DNA of 64,000 nt from Aphrocallistes beatrix (taxonomy: Eukaryota > Porifera > Hexactinellida > Sceptrulophora > Aphrocallistidae), in NCBI GenBank assembly GCA_963281255.1, contig OY725503.1, forward strand, positions 2,542,001-2,606,000. Direction: 5' to 3'. Made by a program: the position numbers and the translations under genes. The notes under the pieces were generated by a model that made no database searches, was not told the DNA's origin, and was given only the letters and a program-made list of their open reading frames with translations. Below, piece by piece: positions 45,730-56,682 of this stretch. Position 1 is the stretch's first letter; each line of letters starts with the position of its first letter.

Positions 45730-47702
45730 CATGGCCTACTTAATATACGGCTATATATGTCACCGATAAGGCCATAAAACGAAGAGGCCAGTTTTAGCAA
45801 AGTCAAAATTTAATTAGACCGATAAATCTAAAACCGCTTCCGATAGACGTTTGAAATGTATTATTACCATATACAGACATTATATCAGAGTATCCAATTC
45901 CGCTGTCAAAAATTTGATATGTCATCATGTGATTGCGCAATAGGCCCTTTTTAGAGCGGTAAATGTTGCTGTTCCAGGTCATATTAAACATCGTTATCTG
46001 CATTTCTAATGCTTGATTTTTTGATAGAGCAACAATAGGAAGACCTCGAGCGAAAAATCTGAAAATTTTAGTTAGATGTCTATGCATTCCTCAGTTGCTA
46101 TGGAAACAAAAAATTACATGTTTAAGCCATAACTCGAAAGGTATAGATCGTAGAGTCTATGAAATTACACCATTTAATCCGTAAACTATTACTTCCTATA
46201 TGAGAATAATACTATACACATGTCTATTTCCAATAAGTTCTGAGTTATCTAGGATTTTATCATGATCTATAGAGAAGTAATGAGATGTGACAAAATCCTA
46301 GATAACTCAGAACTTATTGAAAATAGACATGTGAATAGTATTATTCTCATATAGGAAGTAATAGTTTACGGATTAAATAGTATAATTCCTTAGTCTGTAC
46401 GATCAATACTTTTCGAGTTATGGTTTAAACGGGACGCCGGAATTAGACCAACGCAGAGGTAGGAATTAGACCAACGCTTTTTTAAAGTTAGGAACAAGAC
46501 CAACGCAGAGGTAGGAATTAGACCAACGTTTAAGGTAGGAATAAGACCAACGTAGAGGTAGGAATTAGATCACTTTTTAACAGTTAGTAAACATGTTGAT
46601 TTAGAATTGAAAACAATGCAACCATACAAAATTTTTTCCTTTGCACCTAACTCAAAAGGCTTACTTTCACTTTGCTCTTATAATGAATGTTTCCGACATA
46701 AAATGCCTGCTTTCGCTCTTATTTGGCCACATTCTTTTCTGAAAATGTCACTGTACCCCCCACCACATTGAACTGAAAATGCTTCAGATCACGTTCAATT
46801 TCAATTTGCTCCTAACTCAAAAGGCTTACTTTCACTTTGCTCTTATAATGTTTCCGACATAAAACGCCTGCTTTCGCTCTCATTTGGCCACATTCTTTTC
46901 TGAAAATGTCACTATACCCCCCACAGGGAACTGAACGTTGGTCTAATTCCTAGCATCAGGCTAGTTGGTCATATTCCTACCTAAATGTTGGTCTTATTCC
47001 GCTGCCCCGTCTAATTCCTACCACTGCGTTTGTCTTGTTCCTAACTTTTAAAATGTTGGTCTAATTCCTACCTCTGCGTTGGTCTAATTCATTTCTCTGC
47101 GTTGGTCTTGTTCCTAACTTTAAAATAACGTTGGTCTAATTCCTACCTCTGCGTTGGTCTTGTTCCTAACTTTAAAATAACGTTGGTCTAATTCCTACCT
47201 CTGCATTGGTCTTGTTCCTAACTCTAAAAAAGCGTTGGTCTAATTCCTAGCATCATGCTAGTTGGTCTTATTCCTACCTAAACGTTGGTCTTATTCCGCT
47301 CCCCCGTTTAAATATGTAATTTTTTGTTTCCATAGCAACTGAGGAATGCATAGACATTCAAACTAAAATTTTCAGATTTTTGGCATGAGGTCTTCCTATT
47401 GTTGCTCTATCAAAAATCAAGCATTAGAAATGCAGATAACGATGTTTAATATGAGCTGGAACAGCAACATTTTCCGCTCTAAAAAGAGCCTATTGCGCAA
47501 TCACATGATGACATATCAAATTTTTGACAGCAGAATTGGATACTCTGATACAATGTTTGTATATGTAATAATACATTTCAAATGTCTATCGGAAGCGGTT
47601 TTAGATTTATCGGTCTAATTAAATTTTGACTTTGCTAAAACTGGCCTCTTCGTTTTATGGCCTTCTCGGTGACATATATAGCCGTATATTAAGTAGGCCA
47701 TG
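45730..47702. mobile_element. P-type (Galileo-like) foldback element, copy C, perfect 7-bp TSD
   Basis: Both ends begin CATGGCCTACTTAATATACGG; ATTGGAT flanks both sides (45723-45729, 47703-47709). The first 59 bp differ by about one base from the left end of the THAP-transposase element at 21978. Arms are about 520 bp with a centre near 46270. The right arm is interrupted by a TTAA-flanked MITE (46439-47307). Without it the element is about 1.1 kb, like copies A and B. Confidence 0.92.
46439..47307. mobile_element. TTAA-flanked MITE of GGAATTAGACCAACG tandem repeats
   Basis: Ends ACGGG.CGCCGGAAT and ATTCCGCTCCCCCGT are inverted copies with TTAA on both sides (46435-46438, 47308-47311). The arms are arrays of a 20-25 bp unit GTAGGAATTAGACCAACG, forward on the left and reversed on the right. 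The centre has two direct copies of a segment (46648-46758 and 46808-46920). TTAA flanks suggest piggyBac or Kolobok type. Confidence 0.8.
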
Positions 47703-47722
47703 ATTGGATCTATGATCCAATA

Positions 47723-48486
47723 CAGGGTGGCTCATAAGTTCTGATACAAGCTTCTTTAGGTAAAAATTTCTAATACTCAAACAATCTTAGTTATTATGGT
47801 CTTTAGAGATTGTAATTCGAATATTCTCAATGGTATTAAAAGATTATTCGAGTCTAAGACCTGGAATTGTGTTTTGTATGGTGAGTTTTATGGGGGGGAA
47901 ATGTGTCCTGGCACGCAGCAAAAATCGAGAATCAAGGTCACAGCTTCTGTAAAAAATGTCTTCATAATCGATGTTCTATGACGATTTAGGACCAGATACC
48001 TTTCATTCACCATGGAAATATTTCATAAATTCATTGAATTCATTATCAGAAACGAGAGAAGTTATTATTTCACGAGAGCAAATTAGGTACATTTTGCAAA
48101 ATCGCCCAAATTGCACTTTTTTTCACATCACCAAAAATCTAATCCAAATGGCTCTCAATATGTACTGATATAAACATCTTAATATTCTACAAATTTAGAG
48201 TGTTCGATGGAAATGTGAAAGCCAATCTTTCCTAGAATTTGAAGACTCTAGAAAGATCATTCGAAAAGCAGTGAGCCCTGATACTTGATTTTCGCTGCGT
48301 AGGATACATTTTGCCCCCATAAAAATCACCATACAAAACACAGTTCCAGGTCTTAGACTCGAAAAATATTTTAAAGTCATTGAGAATAATCGAATTACAA
48401 TCTAAAGACCATAATAACTAAGATTGTCTGAGTATAATAAATTTTATACCTAATGAAGCTTGTCACAGAACTTATGAGCCACCCTG
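47723..48486. mobile_element. Tc1/mariner-type foldback MITE, TA-flanked (copy 2)
   Basis: Ends CAGGGTGGCTCATAAGTTCTG; TA on both sides. Same family as 7554-8303. Confidence 0.85.
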
Positions 48487-48514
48487 TATAATAATCTAGT
48501 ACCAGGTTGGACAA

Positions 48515-48960
48515 TAAGTTTTGAGACTCATATATTTACATACAACCCTGACCATTAATACTTCTTATATTGATAGCACTATTGGTATATGTATTAGTTT
48601 CTTTCAAAATATCTATTTGTTTTCTTTAGAAGTGTATCACTTGTGAGGATTTATTTACTGGCTATTTGCTATTTTATAGAAATCATAGAAAAGTTGGAGT
48701 ATCGGGCAGTAATCAAATTCTTAACAATGGAAGGGAACTCTCCCACAAAGATCCATGAAAGGATGGAATTAGTTTACAAAGACAAATGCTCTTCTAAAGC
48801 AACTGTTGCAAGATGGTCTGCAGAATTTAAGCATGGTAGAGAATCACTTGAAGACGATCCAAGGACCGGGGCCCCATGTTCCTCTGTTAAGGTTGGCCTT
48901 TCCTATAATAGCTAACTTTTGACTTTTTCAAACGATTCATTTAATTTTTTCAGTGCAGAT
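48515..48960 (+). pseudogene. Mariner transposase N-terminal fragment
   Basis: A mariner-like end, TACCAGGTTGGACAATAAG, lies at 48520-48540. From about 48690 the frame reads EYRAVIKFLTMEGNSPTKIH, then SKATVARWSAEFKHGRESLEDDPRTGAP, the paired helix-turn-helix region of mariner transposases. It stops at 48913-48915. The next segment of the same domain is found 1.7 kb away at 50636-50757, so the gene is split by inserted elements. Catalytic domain not found. Confidence 0.8.
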
Positions 48961-49485
48961 TTGAATCGCAGAGTTATCTGCAAAACTGCATTAATAATTG
49001 AAATAATTCAACAGATAAAAATTTTTTAAAAGAAATTTGGTAATCTTACAAAGAAGAAATCGGACACAATATGCTTACAATCCTTTAGAAACTTTTCAAA
49101 TTCATTCATAAATCGATGATCTAACTAATGAACAGACATATTTTTGAAATTTTGAAAATTGTTAAAAAATCACACCAAAACATCCGAGGCATTTTAATTT
49201 TAGTAATTTTATCTTTATTTTTTTCATAATTCTCTTTTTATTCCTAATATCAAAAACATATCTGTTCATTATGTTCTACTCTTCGAGATCTATCAAAAAC
49301 CGTTGAGTTTTCGCCCCTATGTTGAATTTACAAAAAGTTATCACCTTTATAATTGCTGAAAAAGAAAGTATCAGAAAATAGGATTTAGAAAATATTTGTA
49401 TAAGTCCCTCAATTTCCATTAGTTTTAACTGCTTTGGAATATGAAATAACATGCAAATATCCTTATTCGACAACTTATAGCAGTA
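48961..49485. other. No gene seen
   Basis: AT-rich sequence between mariner fragment and pogo-like MITE; no motif or clear repeat recognised beyond imperfect self-complementarity around AACAGATA and TATCTGTT (49130 and 49260). Confidence 0.4.
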
Positions 49486-49488
49486 CAG

Positions 49489-49996
49489 GCAGCCCTCGCC
49501 GTTCGCGGGTTTGCCATTCGCGGTTTCGACTATTCGCGGAAATTTTTTTAAGTCTTGTTTTGCTATCCGCGACTCGTTCCCTCGATTATGGCAATAGCAT
49601 TTACTGTTTCTATTGCTCTATACTAATACTAAACTCTATTGTTTCTACGTACACTTATAATTTTCTACTAAATAATTACATCAAGCATAAAAGGAAGTTG
49701 GTTGGTGATTGAAAGGCTAGACATTACTATTTAGGTATGGTACTTAGGTTTGCTACTAGGGGATCTATATCTTTCATTTATCACTTCATTTATTATTACC
49801 ATTTCACTTGTGCCAGTGTTTGTAACAGTATGACAGCTTAACTGTTGAATCAATAACATATTTAGCAAACTGTATCTAGCGTCGTTTTTATAATCTAGGA
49901 ACGTACCCCCACGATTCTCATTGAAATAACGTCTTGCCGTTCGCGATTTTGCCATTCGCGAAATTCTCGGGAACGTAACCCCCGCGAACGGCGAGG
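49489..49996. mobile_element. Pogo/Tigger-like MITE
   Basis: Left GGCAGCCCTCGCCGTTCGCGGG and right CCCGCGAACGGCGAGGGAT are inverted ends with TTCGCG repeats inside each arm. Ends resemble those of Tigger-type elements. About 0.5 kb with no transposase. Confidence 0.75.
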
Positions 49997-50132
49997 GATA
50001 CCAATACTTAACTTAAATATGGTATATTCGAATTTTTAACCATCAAAAGTGTGAAAAACTGGTCATTGATGACTGGCCACCCAAAAATAACCACATTCGA
50101 TAATATCCGCCGGAATCCCAGATCAATAACTT

Positions 50133-50398
50133 CTTTGAACCATGTCAGGTCATCATTTTAATTCTAAATTCGTGCTCAGTACTAAATTTCCTGCAATTTG
50201 ATATATATATTGACCATATTTGGAGAATCTTTTGGATGTCCGTGCATAGCAACCTCTAGGAATTTTTTCACATTCCTGTCCGTTGGTAGGAAGCCGCAGC
50301 CAGAGAATTTCTCCAAATGTGTCAATATATATATCAAATTGCTGGAAATTTAGTGCTGAGGACGAATTTAGCATTAAAATGATGATCTGACATGGTTC
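50133..50398. repeat. Palindromic MITE
   Basis: Left arm from ATAACTTCTTTGAACCATGTCAG and right arm ending CTGACATGGTTCAAAGAAGTTAT are inverted copies about 120 bp long, meeting near 50265. Confidence 0.8.
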
Positions 50399-50635
50399 AA
50401 AGAAGTTATGGATATGAGACGTTACGGTTCAAAAATGTGTCCTTTTTTGGGCGACACCAGGTGGTATAAGTGGCTATAAGTGGCAAATATTAGCATTTAA
50501 ATTCTAAAAATCGAATTAATGTTTAGAGAACCCCTTTAGGGATCTAAAAATGATTTAAAAGGTCTTTTAGCGAATTTTTGATAAAAAATAAAATGCCCTT
50601 AGGACAGGCCAACATTAATGCTGGAACCATATAAT

Positions 50636-50757
50636 TAGTGGACGACATCGTGATAGACAAGCGAAGAGTCTCTCTCCGTGACATTGCCGATATAGTATTA
50701 GATATTTCAAAGGGAGCAGTACAGACAATTCTCCATCAGCATCTCAACATAAGCAAA
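50636..50757 (+). pseudogene. Mariner transposase second fragment
   Basis: Translation gives KRRVSLRDIADIVLDISKGAVQTILHQHL, the second helix-turn-helix of mariner transposases. It ends abruptly at the start of the L2 retrotransposon, which inserted into it. The downstream catalytic part was not found after the retrotransposon. Confidence 0.75.
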
Positions 50758-52490
50758 GTTTGAACCAAATAGGTTCCAAGCATTTTGACTCCTCAAATCC
50801 TATCCCAGCATCCCTGGTCAAATCATCTCTACCCATCCTAGCGCCCATCCTTACGAAAATCGTAAATGGTTCCCTCTCCACTGGTCATTTTTCTTCTCCC
50901 TGGAAGCGCGCCATCATCTTGCCCAAACTTAAAAGACCAAATCTTGATCCCATCTTCTCTAATTATCGTCCACTTAGCAATCTTTCTTTCATTTCTAAGA
51001 TCACTGAGAGGGCCGCTTCCATCCAGGTCGTGAATCATCTTACATTACATGATCTCTTCCCCGGGACGCAGTCTGCCTATCGTAAACACCACAGTACGGA
51101 GACTGCACTCCTGAAGGTCACAAACGACATCCTCCTCAGCATGAATCGCCAGCACGTATCTCTTCTGGTTCTTCCTGATCTTAGTTCAGCCTTCGACACC
51201 GTCTACCATACCATCTTACTCCACCGTCTCCAGTCTCATTTCGGCATTTGCGGCTCTTCTCTGTCTTGGTTTGAATCTTACCTCTCTGGTAGGACTCAAT
51301 TCGTCTCGATTAAGGGTTCTAATTCCTCCAATATCCCGGTCCAACACGGAGTTCCTCAGGGTTCTTGTCTTGGTCCGCTTCTCTTTAGCCTCTATACTAG
51401 TCCTCTATTCGACCTCATTAGGTCCCACCTCCCCGACATGCACTGCTATGCCGACGATACTCAGGTCTATCTTTCTTTTAAACCCGGTTCCATCTCTTCT
51501 GAAGAATCTGCTTTCTCCGCCATCCAATCTTGCATCTCCGCGATCCGTTCCTGGCTCCTCACCAACAAGTTGCTTATCAATGACACCAAGACTGAGTTCC
51601 TTATAATAGGGACTCGTCAACAACTATCTAAGGTTCAAACTGATAGCATCTCTGTTGGTGAGTCGAGAATCTCTTCTTCCAAAGAAGTACGGAATCTTGG
51701 AACTTGGCTCGACAATACCCTCTCAATGTCTACTCAGGTCAGCAAAGTTGCCTCATCCTGCTTCTATTACATCTATAACATCCGGCGTATTAGAAAGTAT
51801 CTCTCTAGGGAAGTCTGTGAAACTCTTGTCAATTCTCTTATCACATCTCGTCTTGATTATTGTAACAGTCTCTTGTATGGTTGCTCCTCATCCCTCTTAG
51901 CTCGACTCCAGCGAGTCCAGAACAGTGCAGCCAGGCTTATCTACAATGTCTCTCGTACCTTTTCGTCATCTCCTCTTCTTATTAACCTCCACTGGCTGCC
52001 TGTTAAACATCGTATCCTCTTCAAAATCCTCCTCATAACTTACAAAGCCATCCATTCTCTTGCTCCGGACTATATCATCCAGCTCATACAGGTTAAGTCA
52101 TCCAATCGTACTCTACGATCATCCAACGCCATCCTCCTTGAGCATCCTACTATCAAATCTTCCAAAACTCTGGGTGATCGTGCATTCACTTTAGCTGCGC
52201 CTGTTGAGTGGAATCTTCTGCCTCCGAGCATTCGGAATGCCCCCTCACTTCTTCTCTTCAAAAAACTCTTGAAAACTCATCTTTTCCGTATCGCGCACGA
52301 CACATCCACTTAAATTAATTTCAATGCATATACATACCTTACAAGCATACATACACATACATACGCATACATACACATACATACGTACATGCATAACACA
52401 CACCTACTTTTATTGAATTGTACAGCGCACTTGAACATATTAATATGGAATCTGCGCTATATAAATGTATATTATTATTATTATTATGTA
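50758..52490 (+). mobile_element. L2/CR1-type non-LTR retrotransposon, 5'-truncated
   Basis: Contains an open reverse-transcriptase frame, a short 3' UTR, and a tail GCGCTATATAAATGTATATTATTATTATT, typical of L2-clade 3' ends with an ATT repeat. No endonuclease domain is present, so the copy is truncated at its 5' end, as usual for target-primed insertion. It lies inside the mariner fragment. Its GC content is visibly higher than its surroundings. Confidence 0.88.
50760..52313 (+). CDS. L2-type reverse transcriptase, open but 5'-truncated
   Basis: A 517-codon open frame without an ATG at its left edge, because the element is truncated there. It begins inside the reverse-transcriptase domain. 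Visible motifs are WKRAIILPKLKRP, NYRPLSNLSFISK, LDLSSAFDT-like (LPDLSSAFDTVYH; first catalytic Asp), HGVPQGSCLGPLLFSLY and the polymerase centre CYADDTQVYLS. After the thumb, DYCNSLLYGCSSSLLARLQRVQNSAARL and LHWLPVKHRI mark the conserved C-terminal region of L2/CR1 elements. No stops interrupt it over 1.55 kb, so the insertion is young. It lacks the apurinic-type endonuclease and cannot be autonomous. Confidence 0.92.
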   Translation: MNQIGSKHFDSSNPIPASLVKSSLPILAPILTKIVNGSLSTGHFSSPWKRAIILPKLKRPNLDPIFSNYRPLSNLSFISKITERAASIQVVNHLTLHDLFPGTQSAYRKHHSTETALLKVTNDILLSMNRQHVSLLVLPDLSSAFDTVYHTILLHRLQSHFGICGSSLSWFESYLSGRTQFVSIKGSNSSNIPVQHGVPQGSCLGPLLFSLYTSPLFDLIRSHLPDMHCYADDTQVYLSFKPGSISSEESAFSAIQSCISAIRSWLLTNKLLINDTKTEFLIIGTRQQLSKVQTDSISVGESRISSSKEVRNLGTWLDNTLSMSTQVSKVASSCFYYIYNIRRIRKYLSREVCETLVNSLITSRLDYCNSLLYGCSSSLLARLQRVQNSAARLIYNVSRTFSSSPLLINLHWLPVKHRILFKILLITYKAIHSLAPDYIIQLIQVKSSNRTLRSSNAILLEHPTIKSSKTLGDRAFTLAAPVEWNLLPPSIRNAPSLLLFKKLLKTHLFRIAHDTST

Positions 52491-52702
52491 AGATTCAAAA
52501 GATCAAATTTGGCATGTGTTTAATTTTCTGCGAGAACCAAAGTTTTGACTGGATACTGACATTTTCCATTATCGAAAAGTATTGTTATTAACCATAGTAA
52601 GTAGCCTTCGTTATCAGACGAGTGAACTAGTGAGAAGGGCATGAAATTATGAATTACTTGTATTTGGTGACAATCATCGAGTTATTATATATTTGTGTTT
52701 AG

Positions 52703-55700
52703 AAAGTCTCCCAGAGTAGCCAAGAGGTGAATCTCGAAGTTCCCAGTCGTGGAGAACTCGAGTCAATCTTCACCAAGCATCACGATCGGTTAGACCACCC
52801 TGGAATAAACTCTACAGTTAACGAAATCCAGCAGAAATACACCTGGGTTGGAATGTATCCAGATATTGCCAATTATGTGAGTGAAAATAACTGAATGGGT
52901 GAATTGATTATTGTATGAGTATGATTATATTCACCGTTTTGTTTTTCAATCACACTCAGGGCCGGCTGACCAGGTGGTACGCACTTGCTGGACCACTTTT
53001 TGAGAATTTTATAGTGATGATGTTTGCCGTACAGTTATAATTTCACATCAACCGGGCTACTTTTGTGTCACGCCATGTTGTATACATTACCTTTGTACAA
53101 AGTTACTTAATTACTAATGGTTACCACTAATAGATATTTTAAAGAAATTAAGCTCTGTCGAAATTTACTCATTCTGCATTACGTAACGCACGAGCAAACC
53201 CCTACCCCTTCTGTCGCAGTCTGTCACACACTCCTTTTACAACCTCAAAGTGTTGACTAATATTTGAATATACGCTTATACGATTCTACTTGAAACTAAT
53301 CTTTTGTAAAGTCTGTTTCATTTGATTTCAGTATCATACAAACAGGGCCGTAGCAAGCTCATGAAAAGTGGTACGGCCATTCTTGGTGGATCAGACCGAT
53401 CGTAGCGAGCAACTATATGGGGTCTTGCGGGCTTGCCCGCCACAAATATTTTGAACCTTATAGGCTCAAATATCGATATCAGCAGTTCTTATCAAGCAAC
53501 AATAGTTCATTTTTGTAAATATTAGTGACAAATATTTAGGTTCACTTATTGAATACAAAATCATTAAGATGTAGGGGCCGTAAAGTGGCACGGCCACGGC
53601 CTTACCAGCCGTACCGGTTGCTACTGCCTTGCATACAAATAACACCTTGGTGAAGTTTGGACAATTGATATAGGTATATGCATGTAGATGAAGACCTGTA
53701 ACACCTGTCAGCAGACAGCGGCTTTACCACCACAGCCTCAAAGGAAGTTACAGCCCATTCCACCTCCAGACACTCCTTGGAAGCACATCGGAATGGATCT
53801 GATCTGCGATCTCCCTGAAACCTCGGAAGGTTATAAACATGTGCTCGTGACAGTGTGTTATCTTTCCAAGTATGTTGTTGCTAGACCCCTCAAAAGCAAA
53901 ACGACCAGTGAGGTAATTGCACAGCTCGAAGATATCTACCTAGAGTTAGGATTGCCGGATATCATTCAGCATGATCAAGGGAAGGAATTCACCTCCAAGG
54001 TAATATTTTTATCATATTAGTCAAGGTTAATACTCTTGTCATCACTTATTCTAATTTGTAGATTTTCCACGAGTTTCACCAGAAATTAGGTGTGCAAAAT
54101 CGAAGTACACGTGCATACCACCCAATGGCGAACGGATTGGTTGAGGCTCACAACAAGATCCTCAAAACGTAAGAGAACCCATCTCAATCTAATTATATTG
54201 GCTATTATTGATTCAATAATTCTTCAACTTGTAAATATATTAATATATCGACGTTTAATTATGTTACCGATATCACAACAGGCCCAGCGGGAGCGGTCGG
54301 GCCAATCGGGCCCGGGCCCGACCAAAAATTGAGCTCGAATATTTATGTCGATAACGATTTTTCTGTATCTAGCGCATCCTGTTTACATTGGAGCTCGGCG
54401 AACGCAACACGAACCGTGTTCGTGATAATTATACCCGTTGTCTCTAGTGTCATGTTAGTCTGCAATTTGAACATGACGCTCACCTCTAGTTAGCATCAAT
54501 AGTTTTAAAATTGCTATTCTTTAAATTTACTTACAATTGTTTGTATTTATAAATTATGAAACTAAGATAGTGTACACAGTAGATAATTTATTTTTTCGAA
54601 AGCTTGGTAATTTAACTTTTTGATTGTCTCAGTCTTATCACTAATGAATTCGACCCTGTAAAATCTTCAATTATTGCAAGTTACATTACATCGTAAATAG
54701 GAAGTTGAACAAGATGCAGATCCAGTCAGGCAATAGTTGGTCGCAACTACTTAAGTCGGCTGTCCTCTGCATGAACTCGACAATGAAGAAATCACACGGT
54801 ACCACTCCGTTCCGAGTGATGTGGGGTAGGGATTCGCGCTATCAAGACCTTGTTCCCTCCCTCAATGATGTCGCAATTTCAGCAGAGGAAGACATAGAAA
54901 CGGAAGAAGCAATATTCTCTCTCTATGATGTTCAGCCCGATGATTCAGATGCTTACTCTCCACCTCAAGAGCAGCCACAAGAGTCCATAGCTATTCTGGA
55001 TGATTACAGAAGGGCAACTTGTGAGCTTGCTGGAGAAAACATTGGTACTGAACAGCTGAAACAGAAGAGAAAGTACGATAAAAAAGTTACTCAACATAGG
55101 TGATGTTACTTGCTGTTCATAGTATAATATCGAGTTGATTGTTTTCTGCGTACGAGTTTACGATTCGCAATACGTATTAGTTAGTATAGGTAGTATGGCA
55201 CAAATGTGTCTAATAATAGTTTGTATTTCGATAAGGTGAACTCATATAGACACGAGATTGAAGAGGGCGATGAGATTTTATACACCAACATGCCCAAATT
55301 GAAGAAGATGCCCAATACCAAACTCCAAACTAAATATCTAGGTCCGTATACAGTCTCGCGAATAACCGAAAGCCATGCCGTTATTCCTAATCCCAAAAAA
55401 GGATTGATAAAAGAGAAGAAAATCCCGATTGATATCGCCCGGCCATTCTACAAACGCGATTTCCAACCTAATCGCCATCCTGTTCGTAAAAGAAAGTCGG
55501 AAGATACAATTGACCCTCCGAACAAGAAACAGCGAATGGTAACTTGAAAGCAATGATTTAATTGTAACAATGACTCAAACTAGTACGTCATCCATATTTC
55601 CTTTGTAGTCAGAACAACTGTTTGGATTCTCGAGACGGATCATTCTTACGAAACTTGATTACTTCAAGGTATGAGCGACCACCCGCCTTGATAATTTTTG

Positions 55701-56682
55701 ATTTACTTTGAAAAGTGTAAACATGAATATTTGACGTCTAATCATGTTTCTAATAATATTAGGTGTTAGAATGTGTTTGACAATGATTCCTTTTTTAGGC
55801 TATTCTCAAGCAAAATGTGCAAGACAACACATCCCTGTCACCCTTGCACAAGGACCTGCACAACAAAGTCAACCGTTTTCACGACTACGTTCCGAATACG
55901 CTCTTATTTTGTTTTCTCAAGGACACCACAGAAGATAACATGGTAATTCTTACAATATGCATTTTACCACCAGTGTCTAGTCTGTCAGCATTTTCGCTAT
56001 TAATTTTATCTACATCTAGAAAACAGAAATCCGACAACTTTTATTGAGTTGGACAACAGAACTCTACCCGAAGCCGAAGTTTGGAGACTCTCTTGCGGCA
56101 AAATACACATACAAAGTGTTGTACGGAATTGTAAGTAATAAGATACGTGTAATCATTTACTGATACTAGTTCAATAACCCAGCCTAGCAAGTCAAATCCA
56201 TAACGATTTTCCTCTTTAGCATCGTACTTTGATTCTGCTATATTTACTTTACATATCGTGCCTTTTGCCGCGTTGTTACGCCAGGCCCAATCTCATCCCT
56301 CATGCTCAGCAGTCTTGGTTGGAACAAATAGTACGGGGTGCCTCATTTTACTGTGTCCAAAAAATACTATAGAGAATGCTGTACTTCAGTAATGATGGGC
56401 GACTGACCCATCAATTATCCATACCGATATTTTTCTTAACTGTATTACCCGCGTATTGTTATTTCTGATCTTAACAACATGTTGGGGAATCTACATCTGC
56501 GTCAATTAATAACTTAAATGTAAGGTCTGTTGAAAAAATGTTTCTAGGCGATCCAATACCTGAACAGTGTCCTTTGGGAGACATTTCCTGATAACAGCAC
56601 ATCAAGACTGCTCCTGAACTACCTAAAGCGATTCCAAGGATATCCGTCGTGTCGGAGAAATGGCAGAGAGAGATGTGTATAA
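52703..56682 (+). CDS. Multi-exon integrase gene, Ginger1-like (9 exons, 5' end missing)
   Basis: Nine exons with GT-AG borders can be joined in frame. They are 52703-52876, 53688-53999, 54062-54168, 54701-55085, 55236-55538, 55609-55668, 55799-55942, 56020-56130 and 56548-56682. The first carries the HH part (TKHHDRLDHPG) of the integrase zinc finger, and the second the CC part (KTCNTCQQT). Catalytic Asp residues are in IGMDLICDLP and IIQHDQGKEF, and the Glu in YHPMANGLVEAHNK. Splicing out the 62-nt third intron sequence leaves exactly 35 residues between the second Asp and Glu. The exon at 55236 has the GPY/F-type motif KYLGPYTVSRI. The remaining exons (KTEIRQLLLSW, AIQYLNSVLWETFP) are unrecognised. 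The donor at 55086 (AAA|GTTACT) is weak; the better-looking GT at 55100 breaks frame. Exons upstream of 52703 were not found; mariner and L2 insertions may lie in the preceding intron. Confidence 0.75.
53343..53631. mobile_element. hAT-type MITE in an intron, perfect 8-bp TSD
   Basis: Ends CAGGGCCGTAGCAAGC and GGTTGCTACTGCCTTG; CATACAAA flanks both sides (53335-53342, 53632-53639). It lies in the intron between the first two integrase exons. Confidence 0.9.
54169..54700. other. Intron of the integrase gene with GC-rich hAT-like end
   Basis: A GC-rich motif CAGGCCCAGCGGGAGCGGTC followed by GGGCCCGGGCCCG near 54280-54325 looks like one end of another non-autonomous element. No TSD was fixed. 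Confidence 0.4.

Noticed and set aside
51271..51606. Ser/Pro-rich open frames within 50.8-52.3 kb on both strands
   Set aside because: Shadows of the L2 reverse transcriptase frame.
54090..54332. 80-codon ORF in the integrase gene
   Set aside because: Out of frame with the catalytic-Glu exon and runs into an intron.
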